DNA of 64,000 bases from Candidatus Poribacteria bacterium (GTDB lineage: Bacteria; Poribacteria; WGA-4E; PCPOR2b). The notes under the pieces are model-generated. The model did no database searches and was not told where the DNA came from. It saw nothing but the letters and a program-made list of their open reading frames with translations. A program made the position numbers and the translations under genes. Positions 7,661 to 15,917 of this stretch are shown one piece after another (position 1 is the stretch's first letter; each line of letters begins with the position of its first letter). The stretch covers positions 18,012-82,011 of the forward strand of contig PYIZ01000030.1 in NCBI GenBank assembly GCA_003635265.1, read 5' to 3'.

Positions 7661-8518
7661 CTAAACAGGATTTTCTGCCCGTAACACAACATTGCTCGCT
7701 TCAAACTCCCAAACTTCGTTATACACGGTTGGGCGCGGTCGAGGGGGCGGGTAGTTGGGCGGCGGATTGTTCGGATCATGCAACTCCTGACGATCACGAC
7801 CACGCGGTTTGTCTAACCATTCCCGATCCGCATCTGATGCGTCGATTTCCCTTTGCAAGATAAATTCCACCCAATCGAACGCGGAGATAGCGACCTGCGC
7901 CAGAAATACCCGCTTCACGTCTCGACCGTCCCAAGTAGCCAAGTCCGGCAGAATGATGGGACCCGTACAGACTTGGAACTCCTCGTCCACTGCATTGAGG
8001 TTCATAACATCTACGGGATATTCGACCGAAATTGTGAGGTTACGCTCCTTATCACGGTAGGTTGATCTTGCATTCAGCAGATCGCCGTTCAGGGTTGCAT
8101 CAACGATCTCGCCGACATCCGTTAGTTCAGAAAAATTAGAATGTGAACGTACATCAACCTTATAACTCTGATAAATCTCACTAAGTTTTCTTGTCGAAGC
8201 TCCTTCAGGTTCGTTGCTCGGTCTTTTCGCAATGCTCAACTGCGATTCACCGCTGAAAGCCATGCGCCATTCACCGCTAGGAATTTGGAACATATTTCTG
8301 GACGCAATCGTGTACTCGCTCCGACACGGTGCCCCTACAAACAGTTTTGCAACATGGCCACTCGCTTCGTCCCGTATTTCGCAGCTGGCTTCGAGACCAA
8401 ATCGGACATGATATACCTGCCCGGGCTCTCCTACAAAACCGCCGGCATAACGATAGTACGGATCCGGTGTCCACGGATGGTTGTGCCAAGTAAACGTCGA
8501 GCGTGAAAAATCAATCAA
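7661..8518 (-). CDS. Hypothetical protein, 285 residues, proline-rich near the C-terminus
   Basis: I do not recognise the family. The start is a TTG at 8518, chosen because AAAGGAG lies nine bases upstream; a longer frame from 8608 would run into the preceding aldo/keto reductase gene. The protein is mostly beta-rich, begins 'IDFSRSTFTWHNHPWTPD', contains no signal peptide or membrane segment, and has a proline-rich linker 'PNNPPPNYPPPRPRP' around residues 250-265 before a short C-terminal strand. The N-terminal concanavalin-like look ('WTPDPYYRYAGGF') hints at a sugar- or ligand-binding beta-sandwich, but that is a guess. It is 50 bp downstream of an aldo/keto reductase on the same strand and probably shares its transcript. 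Confidence 0.7.
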   Translation of the reverse strand: MIDFSRSTFTWHNHPWTPDPYYRYAGGFVGEPGQVYHVRFGLEASCEIRDEASGHVAKLFVGAPCRSEYTIASRNMFQIPSGEWRMAFSGESQLSIAKRPSNEPEGASTRKLSEIYQSYKVDVRSHSNFSELTDVGEIVDATLNGDLLNARSTYRDKERNLTISVEYPVDVMNLNAVDEEFQVCTGPIILPDLATWDGRDVKRVFLAQVAISAFDWVEFILQREIDASDADREWLDKPRGRDRQELHDPNNPPPNYPPPRPRPTVYNEVWEFEASNVVLRAENPV

Positions 8519-8568
8519 GGTATTTCTCCTTTCGCGATTCGCCAATTCAATGAACCAATGTACCAATA

Positions 8569-9519
8569 TTACCGATCCTTCAGGTAAACATAGGGTCTTC
8601 CCCGCCACCGCATCCGACGACCTCGCCCAATGATTGACAGTTCATACCAATCATCGCGAGCCAGCGTGATGTCAGCAGCCTTTGCCCCTTCCTCAATATG
8701 GTCGGGGTTGCCCGTCCCCACAAGCGGGATCACCCCACCGGGAAGTGCCATCAACCACGCCAGCGAGATCTGTCCCGGCGTTACGCCATACCGTTCAGCG
8801 ACTATCTTCACCTGCGCCACCACGCCCTGCTCCCGCTGCTCCTGCCAATCACCGTAGCCCTGATCGAAGGTGTGCGGCAGCGGTTTATTTCCGGTGAGCA
8901 GCCCACCCGCAAGCGGGCTGTAGCAGAGCATATTCATCTTCTTCTCTAAACAGACAGCGGCTAAACCGATTTCCAACGGCTCCTGGATCAACAGGTGAAA
9001 TAGCGTCTGCAACGCCTCCACACGGGTATAAGCGGAAATAGCACGGATTTCATCTGGTGAATAGTTGCTCACACCGACATGCCGAATCTTCCCTTCCGTC
9101 TTCAAGTCTTCCAGTGCGCGGGCAGTCTCCTCCGGATGCGCGAGGTAGTCAATGCGATGCGGCTGGTAGAGGTCTATATACTCCATACCCAGACGTTTTA
9201 GTGATTTCTCACAGCACTCCTTAATATAGTCAGCGGACAGATTCCACGTATACACATTCTCATACCGTAAGGCGGCGCATTTGGAGGCGATAACCACTTT
9301 TTCCCGTGGAATGTTACCCTCACGGATGGCTTCTCCAAGTAGTTTCTCGGATTCACCATCGCCGTAGATGTCAGCGGTATCATATAGGGTGATTCCAAGT
9401 TCATAAGCGCGATGGACAGTCGCAATGCTGCGCTCCTTCGCGCTAGGAGTCAGGCTCAGGCACCCCAAGGCAACAAGGGAAACCTCCTGTCCAGTTGTGC
9501 CAAGTTCCACATATTTCAT
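8569..9519 (-). CDS. Aldo/keto reductase
   Basis: A 316-residue (alpha/beta)8-barrel NADPH-dependent oxidoreductase of the AKR superfamily. The catalytic tetrad is visible: Asp in 'LYDTAD', Tyr in 'ADIYG', Lys in 'VIASKCA' and His in 'YQPHRID'. The cofactor loop near the C-terminus reads 'VIPLVGTGNPDHIEEGAKA', as in the AKR13/Tas-like group. The start ATG 9519 has TAGGAGGAAATA directly before it. The physiological substrate is unknown. It is the first of four aldo/keto reductases in the window, each belonging to a visibly different subgroup, so they are not recent duplicates. The hypothetical gene 7661-8518 follows in the same direction. Confidence 0.92.
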   Translation of the reverse strand: MKYVELGTTGQEVSLVALGCLSLTPSAKERSIATVHRAYELGITLYDTADIYGDGESEKLLGEAIREGNIPREKVVIASKCAALRYENVYTWNLSADYIKECCEKSLKRLGMEYIDLYQPHRIDYLAHPEETARALEDLKTEGKIRHVGVSNYSPDEIRAISAYTRVEALQTLFHLLIQEPLEIGLAAVCLEKKMNMLCYSPLAGGLLTGNKPLPHTFDQGYGDWQEQREQGVVAQVKIVAERYGVTPGQISLAWLMALPGGVIPLVGTGNPDHIEEGAKAADITLARDDWYELSIIGRGRRMRWRGRPYVYLKDR

Positions 9520-9810
9520 TATTTCCTCCTACATCGTTCGGAAGTATCAGATTCATTTACAAAATTGGGTAGGGATTAAGAATTGTATATGACTGGAAAA
9601 TTTCACGCAGCCGTATGGGTACAGGCAGCGAGGGGATTATAGAGCGATCCGTTACATCTAGTGTTTTCAGGATTTTCAGGTCAGATAGAATTATAACTTT
9701 CAGACGATAGAATTTCAAGCGCTAGTTTTGATACGGAAATGGGAGGAATTCAATCGAAAAACCAAGGGGATGGCAGAATGAACCATGAACTAATGAACCG
9801 ATAAACATAA
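9520..9810. other. Intergenic region without recognisable genes
   Basis: This 290-bp stretch lies between two divergent starts. I see no ORF with coding character and no hairpin; it is visibly more A+T-rich than the flanking genes. A short AATGAACC/AACTAATG patch is at 9778-9800, immediately upstream of the promoter at 9811. Confidence 0.6.
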
Positions 9811-9839
9811 TTGACAGAACAGACGACATTTATTATAAT
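9811..9839 (+). promoter_or_regulatory. Perfect-consensus sigma70-type promoter for the Gfo/Idh operon
   Basis: TTGACA (9811-9816), a 17-bp spacer, and TATAAT (9834-9839). The expected start of transcription, about 9846, leaves a leader of only about 14 bases, almost entirely the ribosome-binding site, before ATG 9860. Confidence 0.88.
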
Positions 9840-9859
9840 CGCAATGAGGAGGACGATTT

Positions 9860-10885
9860 ATGTTAAAAGCAGGAATCATCGGTTGTGGTGGAATCACTGA
9901 GCGGCGGCATGGACCCATGCTAGCACGTTTGAACGATCGCGTAACAGTTGTAGCGTTAGCAGATCTTGCCCAAGAACGTCTCGACTTAATGGGCGGAAAA
10001 CTCGGAGTTGTATCTGAAAATCTCTATACCGATTGGGAGGAGATGCTTGCCAAAGAAGATTTGGACTTGGTCCATATCTGCACCCCACACCATCTGCATG
10101 AACCCCAAGCGATCGCAGCGATGGAGGCTGGTGCCCACGTATTCCTCGAAAAACCGATCGCCACCCGGCTAGAAGAAGTAGATAGGATGATCGCTGTGTC
10201 AGAGCGGACCGGTCGCAAGATGACGGTCGGGCATAATCAACTCTTTTCAGCGGCGCATCGGGCGGCGATGGAACAGATACAAGCGGGTGCGATTGGATCC
10301 GTATTTCTCGTGCGCACCGAGGGACTCAGTGGGTCCCATGTGGTAGGTCGCGGCGTCTCTCAGCAGTGGCGCACCCAAGCCAAAGCCGGGGGCGGCGGTC
10401 CCCTGATCGATAACGGCTATCACCAAGTCTACACCGCGCTTAACTACGTTGGCTCGCCGGCAGTCCGTGTCTACGCACGGATCGGTCGTTATGTGCAAGA
10501 TATCGAAGTGGAAGACACAGCACTCGTTCTGATTGAACATGCCAACGGCGCGACAACCTCGCTACAGGTGGGTTGGTCAGCTTTGGCAGGAGGTACAAGT
10601 GTAAATGAGATTATAGGCACTGAAGGGCAGATCCGCTTTGGCGGAGGTGAGGCACCGGTGGCGGTGTGGCGTAAGGCGACCGGGGAGTGGACACATCCGT
10701 CTGTAGATACAGAGGGACCGGATGAGCTTGGCTTGCCGGTGGCAGTGCGATGCTTCGTGGAAGCGATCGAAAACGATGGGAAGGTCCCAGTCTCTGCCGC
10801 TGAAGGCCGCCATGTCTTGGCTATCGTCTTGGGAGCGTATCAGTCCGGTCAAAGCGGAGAAGTTGTGGAGGTAGACAAACCATGA
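9860..10885 (+). CDS. Gfo/Idh/MocA-family oxidoreductase
   Basis: A 341-residue NAD(P)-dependent sugar or polyol dehydrogenase-type protein. The Rossmann motif 'AGIIGCGGITERRH' opens the chain, 'VHICTPHHLHEPQAIAAMEAGAHVFLEKPIAT' carries the conserved Glu-Lys-Pro around residues 93-97, and 'GGGGPLIDNGYHQVYTALNYVG' is the C-domain segment with the usual Asp and His that line the active site. The ATG 9860 has GAGGAGG upstream. Its TGA overlaps the ATG of the next gene (ATGA), showing translational coupling to a sugar-isomerase-like enzyme; together they suggest a small sugar-conversion pathway. The sugar cannot be named. Confidence 0.92.
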   Translation: MLKAGIIGCGGITERRHGPMLARLNDRVTVVALADLAQERLDLMGGKLGVVSENLYTDWEEMLAKEDLDLVHICTPHHLHEPQAIAAMEAGAHVFLEKPIATRLEEVDRMIAVSERTGRKMTVGHNQLFSAAHRAAMEQIQAGAIGSVFLVRTEGLSGSHVVGRGVSQQWRTQAKAGGGGPLIDNGYHQVYTALNYVGSPAVRVYARIGRYVQDIEVEDTALVLIEHANGATTSLQVGWSALAGGTSVNEIIGTEGQIRFGGGEAPVAVWRKATGEWTHPSVDTEGPDELGLPVAVRCFVEAIENDGKVPVSAAEGRHVLAIVLGAYQSGQSGEVVEVDKP

Positions 10886-11724
10886 ATGAGAAGCCGTTTG
10901 AATTAAACTATATTCTCGCTTCGTGTATGTACGGCACGCTACCATTGGCTGAGATCGTGCCCGAAGCGAAGAAGATCGGGAGTGACCGTATCGATATCTG
11001 GCCCCGTGTCCATGGAAACCAGCGGGAGCAGGTCGAGTCCATGGGGAATGACGCTTTTGCCGAGTTACTCGCAACCCACGGGGTGGGGTTAGGTATATCA
11101 ACCCGTTTCGATCTGGGCCCCTTCGGCTTAGAGGAAGAGATGGCGTTTGCCCAAGAATTTGGGGCTTCCCTCATCGTGACCGGCAGCACAGGTCCCAAGG
11201 ATTTAACGGGCGAAGAGTTGCGGGCAGCGGTCGCCGAATTTGCTGAAGCCCTGAAGCCTCATATCACCGCCGCTGAGAAGCAGGGCATCACTATCAGCAT
11301 CGAGAACCATAGCAGCGCCCTCATCGAATCACCCGACTCAATGAGGTGGCTGATCGAGTTCACCGATTCTCCACACCTCGGCATCGCTCTAGCACCTTAC
11401 CACCTGCCAGATGACGTCCAACTAGTAGCACAACTTATTGAAGATCTGGGACCGGGGTTAGCACTCTTCTATGCGTGGCAACACGGCATGGGCTGCCACG
11501 AGAAATTGCCCAAGGAACAGGAACTGATGCAGATGCCGGGACGGGGCACGTTGGATTTTGCACCGATTCTATCTGCCTTGAAAAAGATTAACTACATCGG
11601 CTGGACAGAAATTTTCATGCATCCCGTTCCACGAGGGATCCCAATTCTGGACACGATATCGGACGTAACTGATGAGATTAACCACGCCCGACGCTATTTA
11701 GACGAACTAGCTCAAAACGTTTAA
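10882..11724 (+). CDS. Sugar phosphate isomerase/epimerase (xylose-isomerase-like TIM barrel)
   Basis: A 280-residue AP-endonuclease-2-fold protein. Typical elements are 'ISIENHSSALIESPDSM' (metal-binding Glu after a beta-strand), 'LGIALAPYHLP' with a His at the position of the next metal ligand, 'YAWQHG', and the final 'IGWTEIFMHP' strand carrying the last Glu. It most likely isomerises or epimerises the product of, or the substrate for, the upstream Gfo/Idh enzyme, with which it overlaps by four bases. No signal peptide is present, so it is cytoplasmic. After its stop comes a hairpin repeat at 11736 and an aldo/keto reductase. Confidence 0.87.
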   Translation: MNEKPFELNYILASCMYGTLPLAEIVPEAKKIGSDRIDIWPRVHGNQREQVESMGNDAFAELLATHGVGLGISTRFDLGPFGLEEEMAFAQEFGASLIVTGSTGPKDLTGEELRAAVAEFAEALKPHITAAEKQGITISIENHSSALIESPDSMRWLIEFTDSPHLGIALAPYHLPDDVQLVAQLIEDLGPGLALFYAWQHGMGCHEKLPKEQELMQMPGRGTLDFAPILSALKKINYIGWTEIFMHPVPRGIPILDTISDVTDEINHARRYLDELAQNV

Positions 11725-11735
11725 CTTAAAAGTGG

Positions 11736-11755
11736 CGCAGGTTTTCTAACCTGCG
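11736..11755. repeat. Short hairpin CGCAGGTT-TTCT-AACCTGCG
   Basis: Perfect 8-bp arms with a 4-base loop, located eleven bases after the isomerase stop. There is no U-tract, so a dispersed repeat is more likely than a terminator. Confidence 0.65.
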
Positions 11756-11810
11756 ATAGCTTCGCATGTCAATCGGTCAAACTTCTTACCGCACCAACAA
11801 ACAGATGTTT

Positions 11811-11834
11811 TTCACGCATCACGTTTCACGCTCA
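11811..11834 (+). repeat. ACGCATCACGTTTCACG string
   Basis: TTCACGCATCACGTTTCACG lies just before the AGGAGG ribosome-binding site of the aldo/keto reductase. The same string occurs at about 1180, 20822, 31888, 40138, 44005, 46480 and 56877. Confidence 0.8.
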
Positions 11835-11844
11835 GGAGGTCACT

Positions 11845-12789
11845 ATGAAAACCAAAATTCTGGGACGCACGGGACTTGAGGTCACTATCATCGGACTTGG
11901 AACCATATACATCGGCAGCCAGCCGTCGGGGCCATCAGGGGGCTTAGATGAAGAGATGGGTGCACGGGCGGTTGAAGCCGCGATTGAGGCGGGCTGCACG
12001 CTGGTCGACACCGCCCCGCTCTATGGGGGTACAACTGTTGAGAAGATTGTCGGCAACGCTCTCAGAAACCGCCCAGACCTTGCCGCCAAATGCACCGTCG
12101 TCACCAAAACGGGTGCTTACCGGGAGGGGAAAGACCATACTTTTGAGGGCACCTTACGCAGCGTGGAGGCTAGCCTTGAACGACTTGGACTCGAACGGCT
12201 CGATCTGGTCTACATTCATGATGCGATGGGTGTGCCGATGGAAGACGTGATGAGCAAAAATGGCGCATTAGGTGCGCTGCGCAGACTCCAGAACGAAGGG
12301 ATTGTCCGGTTCATTGGCTCGGCTTCCAACGATCCGCCGACCAACACCCCTTATATCGAAACCGGCGAATTTGACGCCGCAGTTGTCCCCGATGCGTGGA
12401 GCCTGCTGAACCAAGAAGCTGCTGAACGCATCCTGCCCGCTGCAGAAAAATATAACATCGGGATCTCGTGTGCTACGCCACTTGAGATAGGATTGCTAGC
12501 GACGGGACCGATACCGGGGAGGGATTACGGCAGACGCTCTTTCAGTCAGGAATGTCTGGATCATGTCGCCAAAATTCAACGGCTCTGCCAAGACTACGAA
12601 ATCCCCCTCCTCGCTGCGTCATTGCAGTGGTGCACCCGCCATCCACAGGTGACAACGGCGATCCCCGGTGCGCGAACCCCCGAAGAAGCCGTAGAAAATG
12701 TGAAAGCTGCCGAGTTAGAGATTCCAGAAGCCTTCTGGGAAGATCTCGCTCCACTCGTACGCCATTGGGAAAAAGGCGTTCACCGGTAG
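11845..12789 (+). CDS. Aldo/keto reductase
   Basis: A 314-residue AKR-fold NADPH oxidoreductase. Asp is in 'LVDTAPLYGG', Tyr in the same segment, Lys in 'VVTKTGAYREGK' and His in 'LVYIHDAMG', giving the full catalytic tetrad. The C-terminal cofactor motif reads 'TAIPGARTPEEAVENVKAA'. This sequence is closer to the D-threo-aldose/L-fucose dehydrogenase type of AKR than to the others in the window (inference from general appearance). AGGAGG precedes the ATG at 11845. It follows the Gfo/Idh and isomerase genes after 120 bp that contain repeats, and may belong to the same pathway. Confidence 0.9.
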   Translation: MKTKILGRTGLEVTIIGLGTIYIGSQPSGPSGGLDEEMGARAVEAAIEAGCTLVDTAPLYGGTTVEKIVGNALRNRPDLAAKCTVVTKTGAYREGKDHTFEGTLRSVEASLERLGLERLDLVYIHDAMGVPMEDVMSKNGALGALRRLQNEGIVRFIGSASNDPPTNTPYIETGEFDAAVVPDAWSLLNQEAAERILPAAEKYNIGISCATPLEIGLLATGPIPGRDYGRRSFSQECLDHVAKIQRLCQDYEIPLLAASLQWCTRHPQVTTAIPGARTPEEAVENVKAAELEIPEAFWEDLAPLVRHWEKGVHR

Positions 12790-12799
12790 AGTGCAAAAA

Positions 12800-12830
12800 G
12801 AAACCGAGTTTTTGACAAAAACTCGGTTTC
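12800..12830. repeat. Perfect 31-bp palindrome, copy 2
   Basis: Identical to the copy at 7561-7591 except for A in the central position. It sits between the convergent aldo/keto reductase and sialidase genes, where it could also act as a bidirectional terminator. Confidence 0.92.
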
Positions 12831-12937
12831 TGTTACACGACTGCTTCACATGAACTCTCAAAAATATAAGAGAATCCCTGATTTTTTTGCTTTTCTCTGC
12901 GTCCTTTGTGTCTTAGCGACTTTGCGTTAAATTCGGA

Positions 12938-14581
12938 TTATTGTTCCAACTCCGCCACACGTGCATCCAACTCATCCAGATTGAAACGCACGCTGACGAC
13001 AGAATGCTCCTCGCCCGGCTTGTGAATGAGGTAGGTGGTAGCAACAAATGTGCCATCCGGCAGCACCTCCAAACCGGCATATCCGCAGTCTCCGTATTCT
13101 TCGGGCGGAAAGTTGCCCTGATGCCGTAGCAACAGCACACGGTATTCTCCCTCTCGACCATTGACAAGATCGTCGTAAGTACCGACCCATGCGACAAAAT
13201 TGAATTTCGTCGGACTTGCGAGTGCAGTGTCTCGGAAAACTATCACCAACCGACCATCGGGCGCATAGGCAAGGTTGTGGCGATCTCCGGTGACGCCGGC
13301 AGCCCCTTCCCTACATTCCGACCATGTCTGACCTTCATCGTCGCTGGTGATGACCATCGCGTTGTACGCCCGCGACTGTTCACGCATCACCGCCGCGATC
13401 TGCTTCCCGTCCGGTGAGCGGATAACGCCTGGTTCGTCCGGCAGCGCATCCTCGTGCTGGGCGATTAACCGCTGCTGCTCCCACGTCAGTCCACCGTCGG
13501 CGGTGATGCTCTGCATGATGACGTGATCGCCGTGGCTTCTGGTCCCATGGTCTACATATATCGCAATATATCGCCCGTCCGAGATCGGTAGGACACGGTT
13601 TGGAACGACAATGCAGTGCAAGCCATTCGGCTCAAACGGCGTCCACGTTTCACCGTTATCGACCGAAATCGACTGGCGCATATCGCCGTTGCCCTCCAAA
13701 ACAATCAGGCGTTCTACCCCGTCTGGACCGACGAGACGATGAATACATGGACAGTTTTTTGCGGTCACCCAATTCTCAGGTACGGGGAGTCGATCACTCC
13801 AAGTCAGACCGCCGTTCGTGCTCTTTTTTAGGAGGCAAGCGGGACCGCCATGTCCCATCGGATAGGTGCAGAACATCGTGTTGTTGTCCGGCATCAGCAC
13901 CGTGTCCGGATGACCGAGATATTGACCCACCTGCTTGTCCACAACAACCTGCCGATCCTCCTCGTCCGAGATGTCTACCGTCGGAACGGAGATGTCAATC
14001 GGTTGCGTTCGATTCCAGTCTAGCGGAATGGTCTCGCCCCGAACATTAAAATCGTGTATCCGCAACGTCCCTTCGTAGGAGCAGAATCCAAATCTTGTCA
14101 GCTCACCGCCAAACAGGAAATGCTTCACCGCTGTTCCGTCAACAATGATCACAACCCGCGTTCCCTTACGCACAATCTCAAAGTTAAACGGCACACCCGG
14201 CGTAACCCAATCGGAAGAGAATGCCATCTGCTGATGCCCAAGCACTTCACGGGGCCAAAAAACATAGCTCAGACGCTGAAAACCGCTGATTCCAATATTA
14301 TTAGTGCCAACCACAAGATGTGGTTTGTCGTCTTCCTTGCAGATAGAGAGTTTGGCTCTGAGATGAAAATCGTTGCGACCAATCCCGCAACCTGCGTATA
14401 GAAGGGATTTTTTGCCATAAATCTCAACGTACCCCGTTTCAAACTCCCAACCTAACCCAATCTCCCGGATGTTCTTGGGAACGCCATTCTCAACGAAAAC
14501 CGTTCGGGAGTCCGCACCGCTTGCCTCGTCATCGGTCACTCCAAACGCTAACCCGATGAGAGAGGCACCAATCATATACAT
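12938..14581 (-). CDS. BNR/Asp-box (sialidase-fold) protein with N-terminal LamG-like region
   Basis: A 547-residue protein. The C-terminal two thirds show four Asp-box repeats, 'STNGGLTWS', 'SVDNGETWT', 'TADGGLTWE' and 'SDDEGQTWS', which define the six-bladed sialidase-type beta-propeller. The first 180 residues are beta-rich ('HLRAKLSICKEDDKPHLVVG', 'PFNFEIVRKGTRVVIIVDG') and look like a concanavalin/LamG jelly-roll. The start has AGGAG upstream of ATG 14581. A clear signal peptide is missing: the N-terminus is only weakly hydrophobic. It could be a glycoside hydrolase on sulfated or sialylated glycans or simply a binding propeller; I see no proof of the sialidase Arg triad, so enzymatic function is uncertain. 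Confidence 0.85.
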   Translation of the reverse strand: MYMIGASLIGLAFGVTDDEASGADSRTVFVENGVPKNIREIGLGWEFETGYVEIYGKKSLLYAGCGIGRNDFHLRAKLSICKEDDKPHLVVGTNNIGISGFQRLSYVFWPREVLGHQQMAFSSDWVTPGVPFNFEIVRKGTRVVIIVDGTAVKHFLFGGELTRFGFCSYEGTLRIHDFNVRGETIPLDWNRTQPIDISVPTVDISDEEDRQVVVDKQVGQYLGHPDTVLMPDNNTMFCTYPMGHGGPACLLKKSTNGGLTWSDRLPVPENWVTAKNCPCIHRLVGPDGVERLIVLEGNGDMRQSISVDNGETWTPFEPNGLHCIVVPNRVLPISDGRYIAIYVDHGTRSHGDHVIMQSITADGGLTWEQQRLIAQHEDALPDEPGVIRSPDGKQIAAVMREQSRAYNAMVITSDDEGQTWSECREGAAGVTGDRHNLAYAPDGRLVIVFRDTALASPTKFNFVAWVGTYDDLVNGREGEYRVLLLRHQGNFPPEEYGDCGYAGLEVLPDGTFVATTYLIHKPGEEHSVVSVRFNLDELDARVAELEQ

Positions 14582-14612
14582 ACTGCTATTCTCCTGTCAT
14601 ATTCCAAAAATA

Positions 14613-14640
14613 GTAGTAGGCATACTCCGTATGCCGTAAC
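14613..14640 (+). repeat. 28-bp GTAGTAGGC hairpin element, copy 3
   Basis: Stem GGCATAC-TCC-GTATGCC with GTAGTA and GTAAC flanks, followed at 14660 by GTAGGTCGGGTT, the half of another dispersed element, and an 8-bp array at 14694-14712. Confidence 0.9.
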
Positions 14641-14817
14641 CTCTGTATCCGTAACCATCGTAGGTCGGGTTGAAGGATAGCGAAACCCCAGACCTCAATG
14701 AACCAATGAACTAACCCAGTGGGGTGATATGTAGTAGCTTACCTTAATATAGGCTACTATCAGCAGTGTATCAGACCGTAGATGACCTGTCAAGTACGCC
14801 CTAAGCGTTTTCTATCC
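14641..14817. other. Repeat-filled intergenic region
   Basis: Contains GTAGGTCGGGTTG, CAATGAACCAATGAACTAA and AACCCAGTGGGGTGATATGT, all recurring elements; no coding ORF is seen between the sialidase-like gene and the next promoter. Confidence 0.65.
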
Positions 14818-14846
14818 TTGACAATTGTGAAATAACATACTACAAT
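14818..14846 (+). promoter_or_regulatory. Sigma70-type promoter for aldo/keto reductase and adenylate-kinase-like genes
   Basis: TTGACA (14818-14823), 17-bp spacer, TACAAT (14841-14846); expected transcription start near 14853, about 40 bases before ATG 14892. Confidence 0.85.
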
Positions 14847-14891
14847 GATGCGGTGAACAATTGCTAACATCGGAAATAGGGGAGGCGAATC

Positions 14892-15887
14892 ATGGAATAT
14901 AAACCGTTTGGGCAGACAGGGATGCAGGTCTCAGCGATCGGATTCGGTTGCTGGGAAATGGGCGGCGGTTACGGCTCCATCGAAGAAACGGAGGTCATTG
15001 AGGCAATCCATCGCGCCCTAGACCTCGGCATTAATTGCTTTGACACTGCCGAAGCCTACGGCATGGGCAGGTCTGAAGAACTGTTGGCACGCGCGTTGGG
15101 CAACCGACGCAAAGATGTTATCGTTGTCAGCAAGTTCGGGATCAACTACAAAAACGACCGTCTGAAAGGACGAGATAGCCGTCGTTCAATGGCACACGCT
15201 GCGATTGACCGTCGTTTGAAAGCGCTCAACACCGATTATGTCGATGTGTATCTCGTTCACTGGCCCGACCGCACCACCCCGTTCGATGAAACAATGGAGG
15301 CGTTGGAAGAGATTGTGCAGCAAGGCAAAGCCAGATATGTCGGTCTCTCCAATTTCACTATAGACGAAATCCAGACCTGTATGGAAACCCGGCGTGTCGA
15401 TGTTTTACAATACGCCTGCAACCTGTTTGATCGGCGCATGGCAAAATGGATCTTCCCCTACGCCCAAGAGAACGGCATCGGCGTAATGACCTACGGCTCG
15501 CTCGCCTACGGCATGTTAGCAGGAGCGTTCACCGAGGAATCCACATTTGAGGACGACGATTGGCGACGCAGAGGGGGAAGCAACATGTCGTTAAAGCTGT
15601 TTCTGCCGGGGATCTTCCAACGCAATGTTCAAGCGGTGGATAAACTCAAAGAAATTGCGGAAGGGCTTGGGAAAAAGCTGCCCCACCTCGCGCTCAACTG
15701 GGTGATTTCCAACCCAGCGGTCAGCGTTTCGCTTGTTGGGGCAAGGCGGGCTTCTGAAGTAGAGGATAACATGGGTGCCGTCGGTTGGCAACTGACCGAC
15801 GATGTGAAGACGGAAATCGATCGCGTCTTCGCTGAGTACGAAATCGATACAGCACCTAACAAATGGACGGAACAGATCGAACAATAA
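14892..15887 (+). CDS. Aldo/keto reductase
   Basis: A 331-residue AKR-fold NADPH-dependent reductase. The tetrad is visible in 'CFDTAEAYGMG' (Asp, Tyr), 'VIVVSKFG' (Lys) and 'VYLVHWPD' (His), with the C-terminal cofactor segment 'VSVSLVGARRASEVEDNMGA'. The sequence is of the YhdN/general-stress-protein-69 type. GGGGAGGCG precedes the ATG 14892, and a TTGACA/TACAAT promoter lies 46 bp upstream. An adenylate-kinase-like gene follows after 30 bp in the same direction and is probably co-transcribed. The substrate is unknown. Confidence 0.92.
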   Translation: MEYKPFGQTGMQVSAIGFGCWEMGGGYGSIEETEVIEAIHRALDLGINCFDTAEAYGMGRSEELLARALGNRRKDVIVVSKFGINYKNDRLKGRDSRRSMAHAAIDRRLKALNTDYVDVYLVHWPDRTTPFDETMEALEEIVQQGKARYVGLSNFTIDEIQTCMETRRVDVLQYACNLFDRRMAKWIFPYAQENGIGVMTYGSLAYGMLAGAFTEESTFEDDDWRRRGGSNMSLKLFLPGIFQRNVQAVDKLKEIAEGLGKKLPHLALNWVISNPAVSVSLVGARRASEVEDNMGAVGWQLTDDVKTEIDRVFAEYEIDTAPNKWTEQIEQ

Positions 15888-15917
15888 CCTGAAACAAAGG
15901 AGAAAACAGTCGCACAG

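Noticed and set aside
12800..12830. 31-bp palindrome as a plain transcription terminator
   Set aside because: There is no U-tract after it in either direction and an identical copy lies upstream of cinA, so a dispersed repeat is the better explanation, though termination remains possible.
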